This document shows positions 17,383 through 25,342 of a stretch of DNA of 44,393 nt, piece after piece; position 1 is the stretch's first letter; every line of letters begins with the position of its first letter. Under the pieces are notes generated by a model. It made no database searches. It worked only from the letters and a program-made list of their open reading frames with translations, and was not told the origin of the DNA. Origin of the DNA: Bacteroidales bacterium SW299 (lineage in GTDB: Bacteria; Bacteroidota; Bacteroidia; Bacteroidales; Bacteroidaceae); NCBI GenBank assembly GCA_019550975.1, contig SDWH01000026.1, forward strand, positions 1 to 44,393, read 5' to 3'. The translations under genes and the position numbers were made by a program.

Positions 17383-19902
17383 TTAACCATCAATTTCAAA
17401 GTCTTCAAAGATATCAGTATCAATGTCATATTTTTCAAACATTAATTTCAAAACCGAAAGATCATAAAACTTTATATTTAATATATATGTTTTATTTATC
17501 TTCTTTAGAAAATTGAAAAATTTATTACTAATATGTTTAGACATACCATCTTCTGGAGTCTTTTCTATTATTGTTTCTAGCAAATCATACATCTTTTTTA
17601 GGTCATCATCATTGGGAACTATATTGAAATTCTCAAAATAATTTATTTTCTCATACAAATAACAGTGTGTAGAATATGCTTTAACTTGAAATTCTTCACG
17701 TTCCTTTATAAGTTCAAGCATTCTTCTTTCTCCTTCTTCAAAATATGGTTTAGCACTTCCTATTATTTTACAGCTATTTGCCTGTTTTAAAAAGTTTCGT
17801 GCTATTGCATTTTTGACCATATATGAATTAGGATTTAAAGCCTCTGCTTGTTGAAAATGATTTAATGCTTTTTCAAATTCATTATCCATTTGTTCAGAAA
17901 TACCAACCTGTATCCAATAATTATAATTATCGTTATAGTAGCTTTGAATTTCAAAAAGCATATTTTTAATAGAAGAAGTTTTTAAACCCAATCTTTTTCT
18001 TAAGAGTTTCTCCTTCATTAAAGTAGCCTCTATTTCATTCCAGTATGTATGCAAATTTTCTGTTACTTGTGGAGAAATATGTATAAGAATCTCTTTTATC
18101 AATTCAAGTAATTTATTATGCCTTACTTGTTGCAGAACCAATTTGCTTAAAAAAGCATTTCTAATAGAAACTCCATTATTTTCATTATACTTTATAAAGT
18201 CATCAATCTCATTTAATGCATCTTTTGTTATATCATTAAAAATTAAAGTAACTATTTCTAATGGAAAATATGATAAATCCAGAGCTTGGAATATAGAAAT
18301 ATATACCAATAAATCTTTACCTACTTCAAGATTATTAAAGCGACTATTTAAGTCTGATTTAAATCTTGCATAAAATCCCTTTCCGTAAGTTATGTTAAAC
18401 AAAACAGAGGCAACATCGTTAGAAGATTTAATCTTTCTTATACGTTCATCTGTATTAAAATTCTTCAAAGTACCAAGATATCCTTTATCATATAACTTTT
18501 TTTCTATTTCAGTTGCAAAGTCTTCATCTATTTCATTTACTATATTATATTCAAAATAATCTTCTGTTATAATGTTATATTTCTTTCTATTATGAAAATA
18601 CGGCCTTGAAGCTGTTAAAATTATCAATTGTTGATTAGCTGGAAAAGAACGCAAAAGACTTCTTAATGCTCCATAATAATAACTGGCATTATCAACAATC
18701 AAACAGAGTTTATCTATATGCCTATCCTTACATAACATAATTATAGACATATAATCAAATGTTTTTCCTCTAAACTCTAAAATTTGGAAACCCTCTTGAT
18801 ATAATAATGATCCTAAACGTTTCAAATAAACAGACTTACCAGACATCGATTTTCCAACAATACAATACATTGAATGTTTGATATTTTTACTTAAAAGGTG
18901 GTTATAATAAGTATTAAAATCTTTTTCAATGGTATTACTACGAAAATCCCAATTATGATAAATATCTAACCATGTTGGGAAGTTGCCCAAATATAAATTA
19001 CTCCTGTAATTACTATATTTCTTTAATTTTTCAACTCCATCATTATAATTATAAAAGCCATATATTGAGATCGGTTTAACATCAATATTTTGTTTCAATA
19101 TATTATCATTCAGAAACTCCGAAAACTGTTCTGTTGTCCATGGTAAAACATGTCCACCAATCCTTTTTATTTTATTATTGAAAATAATGCTTTTATTAGG
19201 ATTTATAAAAAAAAGTTGCCCTTTTGTTGTTTGAGAATAACTATTCTCATAAAGTTTTAAATAATAATCAAGATTAACCTCATTATAGTCTGTACCTATA
19301 AAAATAAAATGCTCATATTGAATATCTTGCCCAAACGAGTTAAAACGATAATCTCTAGAGTTTAACATAGAATCTACGTAATCCTTTCCAGAAAAAACAT
19401 ATCCCATAGAAGGATTCTTTACGCATCCATGTAATTTTATATATTCAATTTTGTTTGTGAAATTAGAAGTCTTAGGTCTATTTAGATTTTGAACAATTAT
19501 TTTTGCTGGAGGTATAGTATTCTCTATAAGATCATCTATATTTGTTGTATATATCTTCTTCCATTTATATTTACAGATTATTTCATGAAAAGGTGCAGGA
19601 AAACAATTTGAAAAGACCTCAGTCAAATAATCTTCAAGTCTATTGGGGGAAAATGATTTACACATCTCGCTTACATCTGTTAAGCTCGCCCCCTTTAACT
19701 CCTCATATTCACTACTACCTTTTTCATATTTCAATAAATTAACTATAATTTCTTCTTTTAACTCTTTACCACTGTAAATTATCTCATTGTCACATCTTCT
19801 TCCACCTAAAGAGAAACCTGCACCAGTAAATAGTATCGGACTTTCATAAATTAAAATTCTTTTTAAAAGGTTTATACTATTATCTAATTTATTTTCTTCC
19901 AT
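17383..19902 (-). CDS. SIR2-STAND-TPR protein, antiphage NLR-like (Avs5-like)
   Basis: 839 residues from the ATG at 19902; the frame extends 39 codons further to 20019, but MEENKLDN is the better start. An N-terminal SIR2 domain shows FTGAGFS (26-31), TTNID (119-123) and KLHG with H158 as the candidate catalytic base, so NAD hydrolysis is expected. A P-loop NTPase follows with Walker A GKSMSGKS (350-357), Walker B LCLIVDNA (399-406) and ILTASRP as sensor. The C-terminus has TPR-like helices (NYWIQVGISEQ, ALNHFQQAEALNP). This domain order is that of SIR2-STAND defence proteins, which sense phage products and deplete NAD. It is strongly AT-rich, has no partner gene, and sits between the tra operon and the PcfJ block. 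Function is inferred from architecture. Confidence 0.88.
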   Translation of the reverse strand: MEENKLDNSINLLKRILIYESPILFTGAGFSLGGRRCDNEIIYSGKELKEEIIVNLLKYEKGSSEYEELKGASLTDVSEMCKSFSPNRLEDYLTEVFSNCFPAPFHEIICKYKWKKIYTTNIDDLIENTIPPAKIIVQNLNRPKTSNFTNKIEYIKLHGCVKNPSMGYVFSGKDYVDSMLNSRDYRFNSFGQDIQYEHFIFIGTDYNEVNLDYYLKLYENSYSQTTKGQLFFINPNKSIIFNNKIKRIGGHVLPWTTEQFSEFLNDNILKQNIDVKPISIYGFYNYNDGVEKLKKYSNYRSNLYLGNFPTWLDIYHNWDFRSNTIEKDFNTYYNHLLSKNIKHSMYCIVGKSMSGKSVYLKRLGSLLYQEGFQILEFRGKTFDYMSIIMLCKDRHIDKLCLIVDNASYYYGALRSLLRSFPANQQLIILTASRPYFHNRKKYNIITEDYFEYNIVNEIDEDFATEIEKKLYDKGYLGTLKNFNTDERIRKIKSSNDVASVLFNITYGKGFYARFKSDLNSRFNNLEVGKDLLVYISIFQALDLSYFPLEIVTLIFNDITKDALNEIDDFIKYNENNGVSIRNAFLSKLVLQQVRHNKLLELIKEILIHISPQVTENLHTYWNEIEATLMKEKLLRKRLGLKTSSIKNMLFEIQSYYNDNYNYWIQVGISEQMDNEFEKALNHFQQAEALNPNSYMVKNAIARNFLKQANSCKIIGSAKPYFEEGERRMLELIKEREEFQVKAYSTHCYLYEKINYFENFNIVPNDDDLKKMYDLLETIIEKTPEDGMSKHISNKFFNFLKKINKTYILNIKFYDLSVLKLMFEKYDIDTDIFEDFEIDG

Positions 19903-20110
19903 ACTAATAAATAATTTGAGTAATAATTCTAGATTTAAAACAAATATTCTTTTGTTAAATTGGTATATACTTTTTAAAGATATACTATTCTTCCCAAAAA
20001 GCATCAAAATCAAATCCAAAATCTTATATTAAAGTTCAATAAAATAATTTTAACCTTATAAATTACAATAATTCTAATGTTATAATATACACTGGATTTT
20101 TGCTACTTTT

Positions 20111-20161
20111 TGTGCCGCCTGAAGCTCACTGTAAAAAGTAGTGGGCGGAAATTCCGCCCAC
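20111..20161 (-). terminator. Hairpin terminator of the PcfK/PcfJ operon
   Basis: GTGGGCGGAA pairs with TTCCGCCCAC (20141-20161, one-base loop). On the minus strand this is followed by TACTTTTT. A second possible stem, CTACTTTTT (20103-20111) with AAAAAGTAG (20133-20141), overlaps the first. It lies just past the stop of the 78-aa gene and upstream of the SIR2 gene. The AT-rich stretch 19903-20100 upstream of the SIR2 gene shows no clear TAnnTTTG promoter. Confidence 0.7.
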
Positions 20162-20163
20162 CT

Positions 20164-20400
20164 TCATTCTATTAACTTGAGATATTTAAGAGGTCCGAAC
20201 TCATCGGATTTTCTTCCCCATGTCCAATCGTGTTCATACATATCATCTCCCCACTGCTGTGGGGAGTCAAATACAACTTTTACGTTCACTGAATACTTAC
20301 AATCTTCAATTTCCGTGATGATACCTTTAACCATCATACCGGTGAACATACATTCACACCTTTTTCCGATTATACTCTGATTTATTTCTGTAGTTTTCAT
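20164..20400 (-). CDS. Small hypothetical protein downstream of pcfJ-like gene
   Basis: 78 residues. The pattern GKRCECMFTGMMVKGIITEIED followed by beta-like VNVKVVFDSP and a tryptophan-rich C-terminal part (EHDWTWGRKSDEFGPL) suggests a small beta-barrel (SH3/Tudor-like) fold, but I recognise no family. It starts 14 bp after the PcfJ-like gene on the same strand, and the operon terminator follows its stop, so it is probably the last gene of that operon. Confidence 0.7.
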   Translation of the reverse strand: MKTTEINQSIIGKRCECMFTGMMVKGIITEIEDCKYSVNVKVVFDSPQQWGDDMYEHDWTWGRKSDEFGPLKYLKLIE

Positions 20401-20414
20401 ATCTCATATATCCG

Positions 20415-21701
20415 TTAAGCGACCAGACATTTCTGTATCATTCCCATATTCTGATTTACCAAGTTTATTATTTGCTCATGGTATTCGGTATTCTTATTAC
20501 ATACACCTCGACTTTGTACGACCTTTAAAGTTTTCAATGAAACTTCAATAGTTTCAATGCGTTTACCTTCAATGGTAGCCGATAGTATCAAAGAATTTTC
20601 TTTCAGATAGTAGGAATTTGAAAATACGCAATGGTGCATTATCTCGGCTTCCTCAATAAAATCATGAACACTGCTCAAAACATGTACTTGAATAATGCCG
20701 TCTGTAAATGAAATTCCGAAGAACTTACCCTTTTGCTCCTTATATATCCTTTCATTCTCTATAGCTTGAGCCTTTTTGCGTTCATTGTCTTCCCGTCTGA
20801 TTTCATCATCCCTTCTTCTGACCAACTTGTCATGTTCGGAAACAATATCTTTCGGACAAACGTATTTGGAATTATGAATGTCCATTCCAAAGTGTTTCAG
20901 TAGTCTGATATAATCACACCATTCAGAAGCATTGGTGATTTCATAACCATTACGGATACAGATTTTTAAAGCTGCCCAATATTCATTTATACCAGCATTT
21001 GAACGAATGAAATGACGGAACATTTCTATCTGACCGACTTTAAGTAATGTTTCCATCTTGTTATCAGATAGGATTGCCTTGAAAAAAGCATTGGGGGATA
21101 TATCGTAAAACTTTCCCTTGAAACCATTTCGTCTGATTTTCTTCATAATTCTGATATGTGGATAGGTGCATTGTGGAGTAATATCGTATGCAAAGTGGTT
21201 ACTATTTGACCTCAGTTCCATGCAGCTGTGTTCATTCCACAAATCATAATACATGGAAGACATACACCGCAAACGTGCTATAATTTCACCTCTACCATTA
21301 GGAGTAATCCACTGCTGCACTATTTCATTGATTTCATATTTCGCTGGATAGCCAACCTTTCTATTGGCTCTGACTATAAAGAAACGGATTACCTGATAAC
21401 CTTTACAGGTTGTTATAACAGAGAAATATTCTGTAGCCTTAAACACTCTCTGACGGGTTTTCATTACCTCCAATTTGCTTCCACAATGAGGACAAGTACA
21501 TTCCGCATGGTCTGAGGAAAGGATATTTTCCCCCTTCCAAGAATGCCCACAATCGGTACAAGTTACAATTCCCTTACTCGTCATACGTGCAATATGGCTG
21601 AAACAATGCTTGTATGCGTATGCCTTTTGTTTCTCTGATATGCTTTTCAGTCTTTTTGATAATGTAACAATTTCAGACTGGATACGTGTTTTCGGCTTCA
21701 T
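20415..21701 (-). CDS. PcfJ-like protein with zinc ribbon
   Basis: 428 residues from the ATG at 21701; the open frame begins at a TTG two codons earlier. A zinc ribbon is visible near the N-terminus (CTDCGHSW...CTCPHCGS). The C-terminal part has IEEAEIMHHCVFSNSYYL and later ETIEVSLKTLKVVQSRG, which match the PcfJ-like family found on enterococcal plasmid pCF10, phages and many ICEs. Biochemical function is unknown. It follows the PcfK-like gene with a 2-nt gap. The operon would be transcribed leftward from palindrome A if that acts as a promoter in ssDNA. Confidence 0.85.
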   Translation of the reverse strand: MKPKTRIQSEIVTLSKRLKSISEKQKAYAYKHCFSHIARMTSKGIVTCTDCGHSWKGENILSSDHAECTCPHCGSKLEVMKTRQRVFKATEYFSVITTCKGYQVIRFFIVRANRKVGYPAKYEINEIVQQWITPNGRGEIIARLRCMSSMYYDLWNEHSCMELRSNSNHFAYDITPQCTYPHIRIMKKIRRNGFKGKFYDISPNAFFKAILSDNKMETLLKVGQIEMFRHFIRSNAGINEYWAALKICIRNGYEITNASEWCDYIRLLKHFGMDIHNSKYVCPKDIVSEHDKLVRRRDDEIRREDNERKKAQAIENERIYKEQKGKFFGISFTDGIIQVHVLSSVHDFIEEAEIMHHCVFSNSYYLKENSLILSATIEGKRIETIEVSLKTLKVVQSRGVCNKNTEYHEQIINLVNQNMGMIQKCLVA

Positions 21702-21703
21702 AA

Positions 21704-22120
21704 TCAAAAATCAAATAATGAGGGTTGAACATTGGTTGTCTGAGTTGCAGATGATTTCTGTTTTGCTCTGCTCTGTAACTTGCTGAGTTCCATTTGCTGA
21801 TATTGCTCAATAGCCTTTCTGCGTGCGTTCTGCTTTTCCTCTTCAGTAAGTTCAACATGGTGGTTTACCATTACTTTACAACTGATAGGCTTTCCGATTT
21901 CAATATCATCTTCATCATAGTAATGAATAGCCATAGAATATATTTCATCATCATCAAATCCGTTCATTCCGCTTTTCTGAACTTCATTAAGTATATAGGT
22001 TATGCAATCGTCAATGTTCTTTGCCGGATTTGCGTATCGTGGTGCAAACAAATCGTCTGTCATTGCTCTATACTCCAAGTAGTTTTGGATAGCAGCCTTG
22101 AATAATTCAGTACCTTTCAT
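21704..22120 (-). CDS. PcfK-like protein with clamp-binding-like tail
   Basis: 138 residues. The acidic middle (NIDDCITYILNEVQKSG, GFDDDEIYSMAIHYYDEDDIEIG) and the position directly before the PcfJ-like gene identify the PcfK-like family. A helical, glutamine-rich segment ends in QPSLFDF, which resembles the QxxLF motif by which proteins bind the DNA polymerase sliding clamp. Recruitment to the replication fork is inferred from that motif alone. The start is 117 bp left of palindrome A, and no perfect TAnnTTTG element faces it in double-stranded DNA. Confidence 0.83.
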   Translation of the reverse strand: MKGTELFKAAIQNYLEYRAMTDDLFAPRYANPAKNIDDCITYILNEVQKSGMNGFDDDEIYSMAIHYYDEDDIEIGKPISCKVMVNHHVELTEEEKQNARRKAIEQYQQMELSKLQSRAKQKSSATQTTNVQPSLFDF

Positions 22121-22237
22121 ATCTCACAAGTTTAATAGTTAAAAATTTTATGCGGATTCTAGAGCTGAGGGAGTTGAGTTTCAACCTTTGGTATCTGCCT
22201 CTCGTATATCCGACATTTTTTTTATGCGTCTTTCTTT

Positions 22238-22416
22238 CACTTCGGTCGTTTTCGTTTCAGGTGCTATAAAAGGTAGGTATTAGCAGATACAAGGTTTTTG
22301 TATAAAATACTACCCGAAGGGCTGGAGATTTTCTACAAAACCACCGGCTTGACCTTGTATCTGCGTAAAATACCGTAATTACCTTTGCACCGGAACGTAA
22401 ATGGCCGTCAGAAGTG
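22238..22416. promoter_or_regulatory. Palindrome A: candidate single-stranded-DNA promoter (Frpo/sso-like)
   Basis: A 179-bp imperfect palindrome. Paired blocks: CACTTC 22238-22243 with GAAGTG 22411-22416; GGTGC 22260-22264 with GCACC 22387-22391; AAAGGTA 22269-22275 with TACCTTT 22380-22386; GGTATT 22276-22281 with AATACC 22369-22374; GCAGATACAAGG 22283-22294 with CCTTGTATCTGC 22353-22364; TTTTGTA 22296-22302 with TACAAAA 22334-22340. The left arm bulges TATA (22265-22268) opposite the -7 element TACCTTTG (22380-22387); a TTG lies 22 nt upstream at 22355-22357. The loop has TGGAGATTT (22323-22331). Folded as plus-strand ssDNA, the right arm would be non-template and the left arm template, so transcription would run left into the PcfK/PcfJ genes. 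Confidence 0.6.
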
Positions 22417-22427
22417 TGGAAAGAGAA

Positions 22428-22535
22428 ATGAATGGAGGTACTGCGATAAAAGAGGCAGACAAATTAAACTTGATAGATATTTATGATTTTGTCACAAAAT
22501 CAAAGATGTGTGTTTTTCATATTCCAGATTATTAA
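22428..22535 (+). CDS. Possible 35-aa peptide, maybe a primase remnant
   Basis: A short frame starting ATG 34 nt after the plus-strand TACCTTTG of palindrome A and ending four bases inside the convergent RHH gene. It reads IKEADKLNLIDIYDFV, which loosely recalls the start of CHC2 zinc-finger primases of Bacteroidales ICEs (the gene called traP, absent from this tra operon). It could be a truncated relic, a real small peptide or chance. Confidence 0.25.
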   Translation: MNGGTAIKEADKLNLIDIYDFVTKSKMCVFHIPDY

Positions 22536-23104
22536 ATCATAGAAGATTTTTCATTATTAGAAATATACTCTTTTTCATGCTCAGTCACATAATGCAGGAA
22601 TTCAATCGTCTTCAGACGTTGTTCAACACTAGTCTTAGATACAAGTACCGGTTCTTCATCACTGGCACACCAATGGGCATACATATCAATAAGTGCCTGA
22701 ATTTCCCTCCTTATATATTGTGGTACACGCATGGTTACAGAAGGAGAATTTCCGGCAAGCTTCTTTCTGCCAGTTCCTTTTCTTCTTCCCCCTTTCTTTT
22801 GTGCTATAATCTTCTCAATATCTACAGAAGTTAGAATTTGAGGTCTATAATATTCAGGTAAACCACCCTTGGCCTTGTAATAATAGCTGCCATAAGGATT
22901 TCTCCATATCCGATCGAGTTTGTTCAACAAGTAGAGTCGAATAACTTCCTTGCACAATTCATGGTCATAAATATTCCTGACTGATTTCGCCACATTTTCA
23001 GAGGTATAAAATGGTATAATAATATCGTATTTCGTAACGAGAGTATCTGTAGGTTTCATAATATAAAATGAGTTATTTGATTTTGTTACTTTTTCAAAAG
23101 GCAT
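22532..23104 (-). CDS. Probable ribbon-helix-helix DNA-binding protein
   Basis: 190 residues. A basic linker GGRRKGTGRKKLAG (about 104-117) precedes PSVTMRVPQYIRREIQALIDMY, which fits a ribbon-helix-helix strand plus first helix. The N-terminal 100 residues have no motif I recognise but contain several aromatic residues. An alternative start is M16 at 23059. It follows the membrane-protein gene with 9 bp between them, so the two are one operon whose leader is palindrome B. A regulator or relaxosome-like role is plausible. Its 3' end faces palindrome A. Confidence 0.7.
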   Translation of the reverse strand: MPFEKVTKSNNSFYIMKPTDTLVTKYDIIIPFYTSENVAKSVRNIYDHELCKEVIRLYLLNKLDRIWRNPYGSYYYKAKGGLPEYYRPQILTSVDIEKIIAQKKGGRRKGTGRKKLAGNSPSVTMRVPQYIRREIQALIDMYAHWCASDEEPVLVSKTSVEQRLKTIEFLHYVTEHEKEYISNNEKSSMI

Positions 23105-23113
23105 AATTAATGC

Positions 23114-23419
23114 TTATATAAAGCATAGCAACAACAGAATGATTGCAGCAATCGCAATCCATTTGACGATAGTGAGTATTACTGAGAATGCAAACCTCAT
23201 TATGCTCGAAATGAGAATAAAGCCAATAAGTAACCCTATGGCTATAACCACTTCTTTGGTAATGATGCAACTAAGCAGCCAGCAGAAGCCTATCAGAACA
23301 GCAATATAAAATGTCAGCTTGATTAGAGATATAACTCGATAATGTGAAGCAGGCTGATTTACAGGTTGTTTCTTCAATGATTCATTTGATATAAAAGTAG
23401 GTTCTGTTTTCATAAGCAT
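23114..23419 (-). CDS. Small membrane protein of the ICE
   Basis: 101 residues from the ATG at 23419 (or 99 from 23413). The frame stays open to 23503, but that extension would lie inside palindrome B, so the shorter start is preferred. Two or three hydrophobic segments cover most of the C-terminal 75 residues (about 31-50, 55-74 and 80-101). No family recognised. In plasmids and ICEs small membrane proteins expressed early often act in entry exclusion or surface functions, but nothing here proves that. Confidence 0.65.
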   Translation of the reverse strand: MLMKTEPTFISNESLKKQPVNQPASHYRVISLIKLTFYIAVLIGFCWLLSCIITKEVVIAIGLLIGFILISSIMRFAFSVILTIVKWIAIAAIILLLLCFI

Positions 23420-23442
23420 CCATTTTAGAGAGTTATTATTAG

Positions 23443-23615
23443 GTCGGGATAGAACAACCTTTGTTTCAAGGGCTTTATAAAGGTCGGCTTTCAGAAAAGG
23501 CAAGGACTATGGAATAAATACAACCTTCAGGTGGAGATTTCTCCCATAGCCTTGGGAATCCTTGCCGATTGAAAGCTGGAAATTACCTTTGCACTTGAAC
23601 AAAAGTTGTCCCGAC
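23443..23615. promoter_or_regulatory. Palindrome B: second copy of the ssDNA-promoter-like structure
   Basis: A 173-bp imperfect palindrome built like palindrome A with different arm sequences. Paired blocks: GTCGGGA 23443-23449 with TCCCGAC 23609-23615; CAAGGGC 23467-23473 with GCACTTG 23591-23597 (one mismatch); AAAGGT 23479-23484 with ACCTTT 23585-23590; GCTTTCA 23487-23493 with TGAAAGC 23570-23576; GGCAAGGA 23499-23506 with TCCTTGCC 23559-23566; CTATGG 23507-23512 with CCATAG 23544-23549. Bulge TTTAT (23474-23478) faces the -7 element TACCTTTG (23584-23591), with TTG 19 nt upstream (23562-23564). Loop TGGAGATTT at 23532-23540. AATTACCTTTGCAC is identical in A and B. The start of the membrane-protein gene lies 24 bp to the left. 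Confidence 0.6.
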
Positions 23616-23634
23616 TTTAACTGGTAAAACTGAA

Positions 23635-24087
23635 TCAGAAAACAGGAAGCTCGTTTCTTTCAATAATAATCTGTATGCAACCTGTTAGTTCAGTGTAAAG
23701 TTCATCATACTCTGGTTTACCGTCAAAATCATCATCAAGTTTATATTTGGCAAATGTTTTCTGAATAGCTGTATTGCCCAAAAGGATAGCTGCCAACCTC
23801 TCAGCAAGACTCTGAGGTATATTTTCTGCAAACTCATTCCATAATACTTCTACAATTGTATCATACTTGGAAAAGTGAAGTCCATTGTACAGAACCTCAT
23901 TTGCAGCTTCTTCAGCTTCAAGATCTGAAAGACCAATGGTTATGGCATTGGCATATACATTCAATGCTTCATCTGCACGGCTACTTAGGAAAGCTTTGTC
24001 ATTGGACAATTCCGGATGATGCTCACTGATATACTTCCCCAATAAAGACTGGAAGTAAGAAAGTTCTCTTTTTTCGTTTGTTTTCAT
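23635..24087 (-). CDS. DUF1896 family protein
   Basis: 150 residues. ELSYFQSLLGKYISEHHPELSND, ANEVLYNGLHFSKYDTIVEVLWNEF and the C-terminal YDELYTELTGCIQIIIE are hallmarks of DUF1896, a family carried by Bacteroidales conjugative elements. It is helical with no membrane segment and has no known activity. It lies 5 bp after the integrase gene on the same strand, so the two are co-transcribed, which hints at a role in excision or maintenance. Confidence 0.88.
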   Translation of the reverse strand: MKTNEKRELSYFQSLLGKYISEHHPELSNDKAFLSSRADEALNVYANAITIGLSDLEAEEAANEVLYNGLHFSKYDTIVEVLWNEFAENIPQSLAERLAAILLGNTAIQKTFAKYKLDDDFDGKPEYDELYTELTGCIQIIIERNELPVF

Positions 24088-24092
24088 GTTAC

Positions 24093-25322
24093 CTACTTTT
24101 TTATTTGGTTAATGGAATCATTGAAATTATCTAATTTATCTGCAAGTGCCAGCATATCTTCTTCTATCTTCTTGTTTGTTATACGGGCATATACTTGTGT
24201 AGTCCTTATATTGGTGTGACCAAGCATTTTTGACACAGATTCAATAGGAACACCTTTACTTAATATCATTGTAGCAAATGTATGTCTTGCCAGGTGATAA
24301 GTCAAATTCTTTTTAATACCACAGACATCACCGATTTCTTTTAAGTAACTGTTCATCTTCTGATTGGATAATATAGGAAGAAGTTTACCATCCTTCGTTC
24401 TTCCTCTATACTTTTCAATAATCATAGCCGGAATATCGAGCAGCAAAATATTACTTGGGACTTTTGTCTTCTGACGTGTAGTCATTATCCATCGTTTACC
24501 ATTAAGTGTGACTATATTGTCTTGTGTTAGATTTGCCACATCTATATAAGCCAACCCACAGAAGCACGAAAAAATAAAAATGTCCCTTACAGCTTCAAGT
24601 CGTGCTGTCGGAAATTCCTTTTCCATGATGCATTTTATTTCTTCATCTGTAAGAAAGCCACGGTCAACATACTCCAATTGGAAATGATGATTCATAAACG
24701 GATCATGAGTAATCAAGTCTTTCTTTTGAGCATCCCTAACAACAGTCTTAAAGAACTTCAACAATTTGGTTGCCGTATTGATTTTAAGATTAGCAACAGA
24801 ACGTAGATAAGTTTCAAAATCATTGATAACCTGATGTGTCAGTTCTTTTGGCATCAAGTCTTTACGTCTATACTTATATCGCAAGAAATTCTCAAAATGA
24901 CGTTTGGTTCCTGAATATTTGTGATAGGTGGCTTTTGCTTTGATTGTTCCTACCTGCGCCTGCAGTTCTTTTAAATAATCATCATAGAATTCAAGAAAGG
25001 TAATTTTTGCCTTATCCTTCCCAAGAAAAAAATTCTTTATTTTTTCAAGAGTAAGGTCTGCATCACTTTCATGGCGCTTAAAGATTTCCTGGAAAGATGT
25101 AGATATTTCATCCAATTGAGCATTGACAACCAATGCCTCCTGAGTACGCCCTTTCATTCGGCTTGTTGAATTACACCACAATTTTTTATCCACATAGATA
25201 CCGGATGAACCTACATTAAGCATTTCTTTGTTTAAATAGATTCTGATCATCAAAGGAGATTTACCACTTTTGTTCTCGTAATTGGAGCGTACATAGAACG
25301 ACACTTTAAAAATCATTCTCAT
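24093..25322 (-). CDS. int: Tyrosine recombinase integrase of the ICE
   Basis: 409 residues. An N-terminal arm-binding domain (1-95), a SAM-like core-binding domain (about 105-205) and a catalytic domain follow in order. Visible catalytic residues are K285 (or K287), H343-x-x-R346, H369 and the nucleophile Y378 (TTQVYARI). The first catalytic arginine, expected in the F-S-C-x-x-G-L-R motif, is alanine here (FSCFCGLAYID, A258). IntDOT and related Bacteroides integrases also lack this arginine, so this is probably functional and not a defect. It is the last gene before the chromosome and would act on the attachment site just to its right. Confidence 0.93.
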   Translation of the reverse strand: MRMIFKVSFYVRSNYENKSGKSPLMIRIYLNKEMLNVGSSGIYVDKKLWCNSTSRMKGRTQEALVVNAQLDEISTSFQEIFKRHESDADLTLEKIKNFFLGKDKAKITFLEFYDDYLKELQAQVGTIKAKATYHKYSGTKRHFENFLRYKYRRKDLMPKELTHQVINDFETYLRSVANLKINTATKLLKFFKTVVRDAQKKDLITHDPFMNHHFQLEYVDRGFLTDEEIKCIMEKEFPTARLEAVRDIFIFSCFCGLAYIDVANLTQDNIVTLNGKRWIMTTRQKTKVPSNILLLDIPAMIIEKYRGRTKDGKLLPILSNQKMNSYLKEIGDVCGIKKNLTYHLARHTFATMILSKGVPIESVSKMLGHTNIRTTQVYARITNKKIEEDMLALADKLDNFNDSINQIKK

Positions 25323-25342
25323 AATAACTAATCATTTTTTAG

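Noticed and set aside
24093..25322. Inactive integrase because of the missing catalytic arginine
   Set aside because: Other Bacteroides ICE integrases of the IntDOT group lack it and are active; the remaining catalytic residues are present.
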